Below, piece by piece: positions 19,431 through 28,740 of a stretch of DNA of 28,740 bases. How positions within the stretch are numbered: position 1 is the first letter of the stretch; the number at the start of each line of letters is the position of its first letter. The notes under the pieces are model-generated. The model ran no database searches, was not told where the DNA came from, and saw only the letters and a program-made list of their open reading frames with translations. The translations under genes and the position numbers were made by a program. The stretch lies in assembly GCA_027600665.1 (NCBI GenBank), contig JADGJL010000257.1:1-28740 (forward strand). The letters run 5' to 3'. Source of the stretch: Irineochytrium annulatum. Lineage: Eukaryota; Chytridiomycota; Chytridiomycetes; Chytridiales; Chytridiaceae.

Positions 19431-19714
19431 TAGGTCGTTCGGCAGCAATATTACCGCCCACGGCTGGCTGGGCCGAAGTTGACGTCAGCAAAAAAGTCAG
19501 TTATCCTTGCACATGTCAAAATGGAGTTGGAGCGCTTTACGACTTGCAACCATTTCAATTACATGAAGAGAAAGTCCGCAGTTGTGCACTCCGTCATCTT
19601 GTGGTAAACAACCATACCATCCAATCGTCAATGCGACGAGACCAATTATTTAACGACGTTCATGAACAAATCCCATACAGTCACTCTCCTGTCCTTCCCC
19701 TCCTCCACAATTAT

Positions 19715-22290
19715 TTACGCCAGGTAAAGGTCGCGCTCGATGAATGAGTGGACGAAGCCCTCAAGCGTGGCCGGGTACTCCTTGAAAACCGCCTTGCCGT
19801 TCACGATCGAGGTGTTACCCTATGTTTTGATACATCAGTCAAGCACATAACCACGGTCGGGTAGGACGAACAGCACGAACCTGCACAAAGATCTTCCTCG
19901 GCAACTTCTTCTTGATCACGATATCCCTGTACTTCAACCAATCCTCCGGCACGCTCGTCGCCTCCCTGAACCATTTGACTCCCTCCTCGGCGTTCCCAGT
20001 GGCCTTGTAGATCGCCAACTTGTTCAGGAACTGCCTTACGGCGGGAACGCCATGGCTGAGGATCTTGTCCCTGTGGACCCGGACGATCGCGTCGTCGCCC
20101 TTGGCGGACAGCTCGACGGACGCCACACCGCAGCGGAGGAACTCCCGGAAGATGCCGTAGCGCGCCTGGCAGTGCGCCTGGCCCCAGCGCTGAGAGGACG
20201 GGCTGTAGAACTCGAGGGCCATGAAGCCCATGCGGGCCTAGAGAGCATTGCATTAGTACGTCGAAAGCGCAAAGCATCGGAAAAAGAACACACCATGAGG
20301 AGGTACCCAATGTAGTAAACATCCTCGGCGTGATCGGCGGCGCCGAAAATCTCGAGGACATCCCTCTCGCAGATGAGCGCCATGGCAACGCTCTCAGCCC
20401 TGCACTCCTCGTAGGCAGCTATAGCAAAAGGATTATAGTTAGACCAACACCCGTGCAATCGTATAACATGAGGTATCACACACCAGCGATAGGCCCAAAC
20501 TTGCTGCCCCAAGTCTCGCCAGGCTTGTACCAAGTCTTGACCTTCTCCCCCGTGAGCGGGTTGACGGGCGGGTTCTTGATGTCAAAGTTGTACTCCCCCG
20601 CCGGCTCCTCCGTCAGAAGCTTGCCGGACCCGTGGCCGAGGAGCTCGTGGAGGCCGACCTGGACCTCAAAGGCCTCCCCGCGGAGCTTGCGGAAGAGGGG
20701 CTCGTCCTCGGGCGCGACGAAGGAGAGCGCCTCGGAGGGCGCCGAGGCGTTCAGGACGTTGCCCAGCGAGACGTTCTTGAAGCCTTGGGTCATGCGGATG
20801 TCCTGTTACTGAAGTAAGCATGATGGTTGTTAAGGCTTGAAAAACTAAACACACGTCGTAGTTCGGGATATTGATGCCGGCTGGGGGAGAACCCGAGGTG
20901 GCAAACGAGACGACCTCGAGGGAGGTGAAGTCGGGCCGGTTGAACTTGTCCTTCTCGAAGTCGGGGCCCCAGGGAAGGCGGAGGATGATATCGTGCGCCT
21001 TGTTGACGAGCTGCTCGAACTTAGCCGTCATCTCCTTGTTCACAACTACGCAACAAGAGTTAGTGGTCGCTTCAAGCTGGTAATTAATCAAACTTACCAG
21101 CAACAAAACCCTCCCACTCGGCACGGACGCCCGCGGGGTCCTTGTAAGTCTCAACAAATCCGACATTGCACTCTACGACCGGCCCGACGTCCTTGATCCA
21201 CGCCCTCTGCGAGTCCCTGTGCGCCTCCATATCCCCCGTCTCGAAGCTCTCCGCATACTTCTCCACCATCGTCTTCTGGTGCGGGTTGGCCGCGTATTGA
21301 ACGGCGGACCTCATCGCCTCCGCGGCGAGCTTCATGGCATGCTGGAAGTCGCCATGCACGAACCGGATCTTCTTGCCCTCGTGCGTGTGCTCCTCCGTCT
21401 TCGTGATAGCGGAGGCGAACCGGACCTCGAGCGTGCCGTCGGCGGCCTTGAAGAGGCGAGTGTTAAGCGCATGGATGCCCTTGGACTCGAGGAAGGCCTG
21501 CGTCAAATCGATGTCGGCGCGGGTGACGTTTGACCCGTAGTAGCCCGAAACGTGGCCCTCGTCGACGTAGCCGAGGAGCAGAGAGGCCTTGGGCTCCATG
21601 GCGTAGATGACGGACTTGAGGTTGTTGAAAGTCGTGAGGGCCTCGGGGACACCGGCAGCCTTGACGACGGCCTCGAACTTGTCCTGAGGTACGCGGGGGA
21701 CGAACTTGGTGTCGCCGAAGGACTTGTAGTTGCCGCCGTTGTAGAGAACTTGGACGGCGTACTCGAGGAAGTGCGTCCTTGGATTATCTCGTTAAAACAA
21801 GAAATGGATGCTAAAAAAGTTCTTTCAAACTCACCAATCCTCGTCGGAGAGCTTGGAGGTGGCTTTGAGGGAGTCGAGGTCGCGGGACACGAGCTTGTCA
21901 CCCGGAGCCTTGAACATGGCGGAAAACATCTTGACGAGCTTGGAGGACTCGGCCGACATCTGGCCGTTAAGAACGCTGAAGCCGGCCCAGGACGCCTTGT
22001 TGATGTAGTGCGCTGTATGTCGCGAGAGTTAGTTTTAGTCGCGTGACCCCTTAATCCCTGCTCGAGTCCAATCGTGATTGCGACAGCCGCCTCCGAACAA
22101 GAGCTGCCCAAGGTCCGCGTTCGACCTCACACCAGCAAACGACGGACCGCGTGGAAGTGTGGAACGCATCCTCACCGTATAGCGCTTCCTTCTCGCTCAA
22201 GGCATCGAAGTGCTTCTTCGCGTCCAGCTTGCAGACGGGGGCATCCGAGTCGGTCAGGTAGAGCAGGGCCTCGGTCTCGGTGATCGTCAT
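19715..22290 (-). CDS. DPP3: Dipeptidyl peptidase III (metallopeptidase family M49)
   Basis: Eight exons on the minus strand: 22290-22176, 22012-21835, 21777-21098, 21045-20855, 20802-20484, 20418-20294, 20237-19881 and 19819-19715, giving 689 residues. DPP III is a cytosolic zinc exopeptidase that removes dipeptides from the N-terminus of short peptides. The M49 zinc motif HELLGH is at 440-445 and the third ligand lies in EECRAES (Glu499). Other family blocks are [15 protein letters not shown], the [21 protein letters not shown] stretch across an intron, and [11 protein letters not shown]. All splice phases agree. Length is near the usual 680-740. The first intron, 163 nt, is the longest in the window. 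The protein has no signal peptide, as expected. Active-site residues appear intact. Confidence 0.95.
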
Positions 22291-23251
22291 CTTGGCAGTG
22301 GGGTTCAGGAGGTCAGGAAGTGAGGGAGCTGGCTTGTGGTCCCGTTGAATGCACGGGGAACTTGAACTTTTGATTTTCGCCCGTGAAGGCCAGCCTCCAC
22401 GTTTCTCGCACGCGATCACCGGCCGGACGACGTGCCGCCCGGCCCCCTGCCTTGCCCGCGATGCTCACACTGCACTGATCGTCGGTCTCGCACCTTACTT
22501 CCGGTCTTCGCAGCGTTCGAGCCAGCCTGGTCACGCTTAAGTTTCTGCGTGCGTAAAACGTCGTCCACCGAGCTCGTCGTTGCTGTCATCATGTCAATGG
22601 AGGAGGCGTCGCGATGCATGTCCTCGCTTTGGATAACGCTGAATGTGGAAGGCTTTCATGCGGCTGGACTGCCGGGCTGAGACTGCGTACTTGCCCGGTT
22701 TGCGGTACGTTATGTTGGTCTTACTGCCGGCGTTTTCTGCGTCGTTACTTTGCTGCCCGATTTGCTGTCAGTGTTCTTTTAGGGTGACCATCTTTCGAGC
22801 TGTCCTGGTTTGAATGAAGCTCACGTTGCGACTTCAGTCTTGACAGCGTGAACTGCAATTCTTTCTTCGCAACGCGGTTTTGTCAACTTTCGCGGCCGTG
22901 ATTTCACATTTCGCGTCCGTGACTGAACGCTATGGTTGTGACGAGGCCTCGCAGACGCATATTGGTCTGTTCTTACTTGGGATTGTTTTCGCTATTCTTG
23001 GGCACTTGATCTTCGGAATCCCACGGACGACACTTTTAAGGCCGGAATGGCCTACTCAGGATTTGCCTCCTACCTGGGTGACGCGTGGAGGTAGAGACCG
23101 ACGGAGTGCAACTCTCACTGTGAACGTGTCATGGAAACGGTTTTCGCACTCAGAATGTTGTGTTATTGAATTTATGCAAGTTGGATATTGTGGAAAGCGG
23201 AGCTATGAATACAGCATGAGGTCGAACATATTGTGGCGGTTCTTCGAGACA
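22291..23251. other. Intergenic, DPP3 promoter side and CYSTM 3' side
   Basis: This region should hold the DPP3 promoter and the 3' flank of the CYSTM gene. A plus frame at 22880-23269 has one hydrophobic stretch but no ATG and runs into the CYSTM gene antisense, so it is not called. No RNA gene or repeat is recognised. Confidence 0.45.
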
Positions 23252-23519
23252 TCAGAAGAAACAACATAGGATTTCTTCGACGGCACAGCAGCAGCAAAGA
23301 AAGCCCAAACAGCCGAGGCAGCATCCTGAAAAAGAGTGAGTATCGAGCCTCGTCCCATTCGGCCTTACCGGCCTCCTGGGCCGCGACGACGTTGGATGGG
23401 CGGGCCTGCTCCACGACGATGATCCGTTGCGGGGCCGGCTGCTGGTAGACCACCTGCTGGGGCGGGTAGTAGCCCTGGGCGTAGATGACCTGCGGCTGTT
23501 GCTGAACCACGTAGCTCAT
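23252..23519 (-). CDS. CYSTM-type cysteine-rich membrane peptide
   Basis: Exons 23519-23369 and 23325-23252 on the minus strand, with a 43-nt intron (donor GTAAGG, acceptor TTTCAG), giving 74 residues. The N-terminal 50 residues are rich in Gln, Tyr and Pro (PPQQVVYQQPAPQ). The second exon codes for GGCCLGCLGFLCCCC followed by AVEEILCCFF and a stop, the classic CYSTM arrangement: a C-terminal cysteine-packed membrane segment after a Q/Y/P-rich tail. CYSTM proteins occur across eukaryotes and are linked to stress tolerance and, in yeasts, to plasma-membrane protection or metal resistance. There are nine Cys in the last 25 residues. Unspliced RNA also stays open, reading a different C-terminus. 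The gene is divergent from the F-box/ankyrin gene with 232 bp between starts. Confidence 0.88.
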
Positions 23520-23751
23520 TGTCGGGTACTTGGCTAGGAGGTAGGTTAAACTGGCGAAGATTCAACGCCCGCACCAGTGTCTTTCGTGGTGCTGATCTAG
23601 TGAGTCCGCGGCCGGGTCGCGTCACGCGGCGAACGTGGCCGGGTGTCGCGTTTACGCGACGCGCTCGCGCTCGCGTGGCGTGTCTGGCGCCGCCAGATGC
23701 CGCTGCCTGACGCCTCCATCAAACTCCTGTTTCTCCTTTCACCGACCGACG

Positions 23752-25149
23752 ATGGACCACCTCCTCCGCCTCCCGAATGAGCTCCTCCGGGCCGTCCTCA
23801 AGCGCCTGCCTCCGCATGAGGTGTGCCGTCTCCGCCAACTCTCGCGCCGATACGCCGACGCCCTGAAAGGCGGCGCCGGTATCATGGACGTGGCGTTCGC
23901 GCGATCGAACCTTGAAGAGCTGTGCCTCCCGGATGCATTCCATCACTCGGCCCCGCAGCTCCGCTCCCTGAACTGGACGATCCTCGACAAGGTCTACGTC
24001 GTTGCCTTGCTGACCGCCAACGCATTCGGGTTCCCCGTCCTCAGGCTGGTCATGCCTGAGTTTCTTTCGATCGAGACGCCACTGGCCTTGCCAAGACCAC
24101 ACCCAGATCCCGCGGACCTGCTTCGAGAGGCCCTACGAGCCGCCGTGAACCATTACGCGTTCAAGCCCGCCTCCGACGGCTTCCTCGCGCTCCTGTGGGT
24201 TGCCACCACGGACGACGCGCACCTGTTCAAGCGGCTCCTGGCGCGCTGCGAGACCGACGGCACGCATCCGACCGGCGAGGTCCTCACGCGGGCTCTGCAC
24301 CTCGCGTCCAGGTTTGGGAGCGCGTCCGTCGTCGATCGACTGCTGGAGCCAAGGCTCGAGAGCCTTGTCGATGTGGCAGCCGACGACAACCAGGCCCTCA
24401 AGAAGGCATCCGAGTTCGGCCACGCGAACGTCGTGCGCCGACTGCTGGAAGAAGGTCGCTCTCGCGGGCTCAACGTCGACGCGGCCGCCGAGTCCGTCTA
24501 CGCCCTCCGCAGCGCGTCGAGGAACGGGCACGCGGACGTCGTTCGCGAGCTCCTGCAGACGGGATGTGCGGACCCGGCTGCATGCGGAAACCTGCCGATC
24601 CGCATTGCGGCCAACGAGGGGTGCGTCGAGGTCGTGAGGCTACTGCTCGCGGACGGGCGGGCCGACCCGGGTGCGGACGACAATGGCGCGATCCGGTGGG
24701 CGAGTCTTTGGGGATTCCTGGACGTCGTGAAGGCGCTCTTGGACAGCGGGAGGGTGGACCCGAGCTGCGGGGGCAACTTTGCGCTGAAGAAGGCGGCCGA
24801 GTTTGGACACGTCGAGGTCGTGAGGTGTCTGATGGCCTATGGGAGGGGTGTGGACGCGTCGGCTGACAACCACTATGCCGTCAGGATGGCTGTAAAGAAT
24901 GGGCATTTGGACTGCGTGCGGTGTATGCTCGGGATGGAGGGCGAGTTTAAGGCGCAGGGTCACGCGATTAGCTGGAATGATGGCATAGTAGCGAGTCGGG
25001 AGGGCGATGGAGTGGAGAAAGCCGTGGGTGGGGAACGAGGGCATGGTAACTGCGTCACTATCAAGAGCACCTTCAACGACGGAAGACATGAATTCATGGT
25101 CATGAATCTTATCACCGGGCACGTTGTTATGAGGGAAGAAGGGAGTTAG
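23752..25149 (+). CDS. F-box and ankyrin-repeat protein
   Basis: Single exon of 465 residues; this ATG was chosen because the F-box starts right after it. Residues about 4-40 (LLRLPNELLRAVLKRLPPHE, then LRQLSRRYADAL) fit a degenerate F-box, which would recruit Skp1 of SCF ubiquitin ligases. Residues about 176-397 hold six to seven ankyrin repeats of 33-40 residues with recurring DNxALxxAxxxGHxxVVRxLL, which would bind a protein target. The order F-box, linker, ankyrin repeats is common in expanded gene families of chytrid fungi. The last 68 residues (398-465) have no repeat pattern and might include an unrecognised intron or a diverged tail. The target protein is unknown. Codon use is GC-rich, unlike the next gene. 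Confidence 0.85.
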   Translation: MDHLLRLPNELLRAVLKRLPPHEVCRLRQLSRRYADALKGGAGIMDVAFARSNLEELCLPDAFHHSAPQLRSLNWTILDKVYVVALLTANAFGFPVLRLVMPEFLSIETPLALPRPHPDPADLLREALRAAVNHYAFKPASDGFLALLWVATTDDAHLFKRLLARCETDGTHPTGEVLTRALHLASRFGSASVVDRLLEPRLESLVDVAADDNQALKKASEFGHANVVRRLLEEGRSRGLNVDAAAESVYALRSASRNGHADVVRELLQTGCADPAACGNLPIRIAANEGCVEVVRLLLADGRADPGADDNGAIRWASLWGFLDVVKALLDSGRVDPSCGGNFALKKAAEFGHVEVVRCLMAYGRGVDASADNHYAVRMAVKNGHLDCVRCMLGMEGEFKAQGHAISWNDGIVASREGDGVEKAVGGERGHGNCVTIKSTFNDGRHEFMVMNLITGHVVMREEGS

Positions 25150-25332
25150 GAAGCGAAAAACTGTTGTTTATATCATACTTTATCTTCGTCATCTTATTTA
25201 AATAGTTGTTGGCATACCCCTTACTCGTAGCACTAATGTAATTACAATCATGTGAATATTGGTCGAATATCTAGTGTTAATACCAGTAACGACATTCCGT
25301 GCCACTCGGCAATCCGACGAAATACAATGAAC

Positions 25333-28300
25333 TCAATATGCGTCAAGCCAACTTAAATACGTGCCGGCCCCTATTTTAGCAAATAGGGAATGTGCAATGC
25401 CTTTGTACAACAGTCTGTCCGACTCCTTATTGGTGGTGTACTTCGATATTAGGCCACAGTATAATGCTCGATACAAAAGCAGTTTTTCAATCTCGCTTCT
25501 TCGTTTGCCGTGCAATTTCCGTTGTAACAGCGATACGCCTCGCGACTTCTTTCCCAGAAGGAACAGTCTCTCCGCCTTTAAGATGTCAAGTGTCCACCAC
25601 GATGGGGTATGATGGAGCACATTGCCATACAGATTAGTCTTGACAATCAGCTGGTCGAGCATTCCGACACATCGCTTCAGCTGTTCTGTACTCCACTGTT
25701 GTACCGTGGCCGTTGAGTTCGCTGCAGCAAGTGGAAGACCCGAACGCAATGGATCCACAATGAGAACGATCGCCAAAATCAACGATATGCATAGTTCAGG
25801 CATCAGCGCATTTGTATCCTTTGTGTCAACGCTTAGTGCCGCTGCCTCAAGCCGAGGCAAGGCCCCGTTGAAGTCGCCGTACATTGCAAGGCGCCAGGAA
25901 TGGATGTAATCACTGAATCCATTGGCATAACGGAAAGTGACCAATGCGTTAGTGTTCGGCGTCAGAATTGCGAAGTGCTTCTCAGCAGCGTCGAGGTCGC
26001 CTCGCATCATATCGACACGGCACAGATGATAGAATAGCTGCGCCCCCGCGAAGGGATCCCTGTACAGCCGTTCGGAGGCTTTATACAGGGGATATGCCAC
26101 GACCTCAAAGTACGTGAGGTCACCCAGAAGGACTTGATAGGATCCCGACGTGGTGACACAGTAGAACTCGTTGACAATGTCACCTCGCCGCTTACAGTAC
26201 ACACGGTGGTCGTCAAATAGGCTTATGCTGGTTTCAAAGTCCGGGCCGTTCCAGCTATTGATGGCCTTAGCGAATTTAATCCGAGGATGGCAGCCTCTAC
26301 TCTCGAAAGCCATTGCACTTCTTTCGAAATATATTCGGCTGCGGTGGCGTTCGAAATTACAGTGATATACCATCCGCTGCATCAACCAGTCCCTGGAAAC
26401 ACGATTGAGCCGCAAATAAAGGGAGTTGTCAGGAACGTACCATGCAACTGCGTCCGTATTGTTGGTAATGAGGATGTTCATGTGCATCAACAAGATAAAA
26501 ATTTTCTCATCCTGAGAATAGCTATGACTGACACCCCAGCACTCAACCAGATTGCTCAAGACTTTGATTTGCAGGTCCCGTGAGCTCTCAGTAGGAGCGA
26601 TACTCATTCCGTGCACTGATGGCACCTTTCTCCCCCCTTTAGTCAGAAACCAATTGACTACGCTGGTGAACTTCAGGCGACGAACAGCGGATCTAAGCTC
26701 TTTCTGGGTCCTCGGCCATCCTTTTCTTTGTAATAGTTCCAGCGCCTGGATTCCAGCTGCTTTTTCTTTGGGGAGAGCCCGCAGACTAACGTACGCGCAA
26801 GATAAATATGCAAGGGCTCTAGCCTTCATTGCGTCTGGGAACACCTCCGCTGCGGCCCCTTGAAGATTGGATGTCAACAATAAAAGCTCTTCCAAAATTT
26901 GGACTCCCTCAACACATTGGAACTTATCAATCAAAAGGCAACTGAAAACAGGATGTTAGTAAGAGAAGTGAGAAGCGAAATTAACCCGAGCTTTAATTTG
27001 TAATGTATGATTTTGGAAACATTCCCTGACCTCGAGTAGTGGAAATCGATTCGGCCCAACAGATTTGCTGCCGTCTCGGAATCGTCATCAACAAACTGCC
27101 CTTCAAGCGCCTCCGCTATCTTGCGGTTCACCTCCAGCCGGAATTCATATGGGAAGGAATTGTAGATTGCGTTCGAAATGCTGATGTGCCGGAAGAAGAA
27201 TAATGCGCAGATTGAGAACGGGGCTGAACGCTCCTTGCCGGTCGCGGCCTTCTGGCAAGTAAGGAACTTGTAAACATCGTGCTGCTCGATTTGTTTCAAG
27301 GCTTCACCGAGTGTAAGATCAAACTCGCCGAAGCGTAATGCGTCTTCAAGATTAAAATACTGGACAGACAGTTAAAGCCACCGAGGACACGATGTACGTG
27401 CGTACCTGTCCAAAAAACGTCGCAAACTTTAATAAGTTCTGGAAGCCGTGATTCAGTTGATCGAATTGGGACAAGATTGCTGGCTCGAGATCGAGTAACA
27501 GCGTCTCGATGTCGAGTTCGGCGTTTTCAGCGACCAAAACAGTGTTTTTAACGGAGAGCTCATTGCCAATCTTAGAGATGAGAATGTCGATTGTCATCTG
27601 AAGGTACAATGGGTTCCCGTTGATTTTTCTGTCAATGGCTGTGTTGTATTAGAATATTCGCCTGCAAAGACATTGTACCGTCTACTATTGAAGGGTCGAC
27701 GGCTTCAACGCGAAAATCCAGCGTTTTGAGCCGTGAATTCTATCAATGATTAGCCGTCAGTCGTTTATCCTTTAGTCCTTACTATTACTTCAGCAATGTC
27801 AACCTTGGAGAAACCTTGAAGTGCCAATAATGTAAAATGATCAGAACTTAACGCCTTGTGAATACGACTGTCGTCTACGGGCCGCGTCAGCATCAGAAAA
27901 AATATCTTGCAGACAAAAGTTCAGTGTGGTGCAAAATATGATGAACTCACGTTTGGGCAGGACCGAGCCAAGCTACTTAGTATCTCCACGGTCCACGAGT
28001 CGAACCACTGCATGTCATCGAAGAGAAACACTGTCGGCCACCGTTGCGCGAAGCCGGTGAAGATTTGAATAACCATCGCTTTTAAAAGATTCATCTTTGC
28101 TCCCGCATCCAGCTTTGCCGTAGTCTCTGTCTCTTTTACGACCATACAAGCCGCCGAGATGTTCAGCAGCAGCGGCCCTAATTCAAGGTCGACCCCGCAC
28201 CCGGCAAAGAAGTGCGCCGAGGCGACGCAAAACGGGCCGTATGATTTCTCGGCGAAACCCCGCACTTTTGCTGCGACAGTATTGGCATTACTGCGTTCCT

Positions 28301-28740
28301 CGTCCACTGGCGTACTCCGTATGATATTCATCATATACAGCATGACATGCGCAAGGCCTTTGAACGGTCTTAGCTTCTCGATTTCGTTTGCTAAAACAGT
28401 TCACTTTAGAAAGGTTTACGAGGTGGGAGTTTTACCTTGTGAGAGGCAAATCTGCCCACCACAGGAAGTGGCCTTATCGATCAATAAGTTCGCCAGCGAC
28501 GATTTCCCGTATCCGCTTGGCGCCTCAATCAGAATCGTTGTCGGCGCGTGGCTCTTCAGCCAATTCTCAAACGCATCGCAGATGATTTTCCTTTCGGCGC
28601 CGTATCCAAAGAGTCTATCGCCGGCGTGGTTTTCATTAAAACGGGCGCCGAAGATTTGCCTCTCATTATTACTGCCTTTGAGCAACACTGCACCAAGTGC
28701 TTCGATCGAATGCGAGAGCTTTGTAAGTTCGTACGTCGGC
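25333..28740 (-). CDS. Class III cyclase / P-loop ATPase / TPR-like protein, C-terminal part (ADCY10-like)
   Basis: Runs off the right edge. Exons on the minus strand: from beyond 28740 to 28436, 28390-27951, 27905-27783, 27739-27679, 27638-27406, 27359-26986 and 26941-25333, about 1,050 residues seen. The first residues (LGAVLLKG, then IFGARF) look like the final strands of a class III nucleotide cyclase. A P-loop ATPase follows, with Walker A in IEAPSGYGKSSLAN (about 28495-28530), Walker B in PTVFLFDDMQWFDS (about 28000-28040), then IFFLMLTRPVDD and GNPLYLQ. The last exon is about 530 residues of helical, TPR-like sequence. This order matches soluble adenylyl cyclase ADCY10, which makes cAMP and acts in flagella. 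The cyclase core is outside the window, so a related sensor ATPase is possible. Introns of 40-46 nt and lower GC set it apart. Confidence 0.75.

Noticed and set aside
22880..23269. Plus frame with a hydrophobic stretch
   Set aside because: Begins with TTG rather than ATG, and its end overlaps the CYSTM coding exon antisense.
1..28740. tRNA, rRNA, CRISPR, transposon or secondary-metabolite cluster
   Set aside because: No tRNA B-box with matching cloverleaf, no repeat array, no transposase or reverse transcriptase frame, and the only reductase-type synthetase gene stands alone among housekeeping genes.

Overview
The window is eukaryotic and most likely comes from a flagellated (zoosporic) fungus, chytrid-like. 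The genes are GC-rich and close-packed, with short GT-AG introns of about 40-160 nt. Fungal hallmarks are a Zn2Cys6 regulator, an Rch1-type transporter and a CYSTM peptide. CFAP161, an axonemal protein lost from non-flagellated fungi, points to a swimming-spore lineage, and an ADCY10-like cyclase/ATPase gene fits the same picture. I could not assign a genus. Exon structures were built by hand from reading frames, splice consensus and remembered family patterns; no database search was run.

Layout, left to right: (1-185, -) N-terminus of a WW-domain protein running off the edge. (613-1260, +) RPB6, a shared RNA polymerase subunit. (1883-2053, - and 2555-2725, +) two near-identical 56-residue secreted peptides, head to head around a partly palindromic promoter. 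(3243-5779, -) a CWF19/CWF19L2 splicing factor. (5836-9383, +) a membrane-anchored ZZ-finger-like / adenylation / carrier / reductase protein, divergent from CWF19 with only 56 bp between the start codons. (10346-11467, +) CFAP161. (11879-14535, +) a Zn2Cys6 transcription factor. (14711-16197, +) a ten-segment SLC10A7/Rch1-type transporter. (16821-17489, +) a small coiled-coil plus RRM protein. (17876-19430, -) a membrane START-domain protein. (19715-22290, -) dipeptidyl peptidase III. (23252-23519, -) a CYSTM peptide. (23752-25149, +) an F-box/ankyrin protein. (25333 to the right edge, -) the C-terminal part of a class III cyclase / P-loop ATPase / TPR-like protein.

Most genes are unrelated housekeeping or signalling functions, with no secondary-metabolite cluster around the reductase. 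The most unusual locus is the inverted secreted-peptide pair: the mature peptides are almost identical, the signal peptides have diverged, and a 14-bp promoter element is mirrored about the same axis as the genes. Other notable points are the ZZ-like finger fused to a carboxylic-acid-reductase-type enzyme, a possible N-myristoylated RRM protein, and the right-hand cyclase gene, whose base composition and 40-46 nt introns differ from the rest. No rRNA, tRNA, transposon or CRISPR was recognised.
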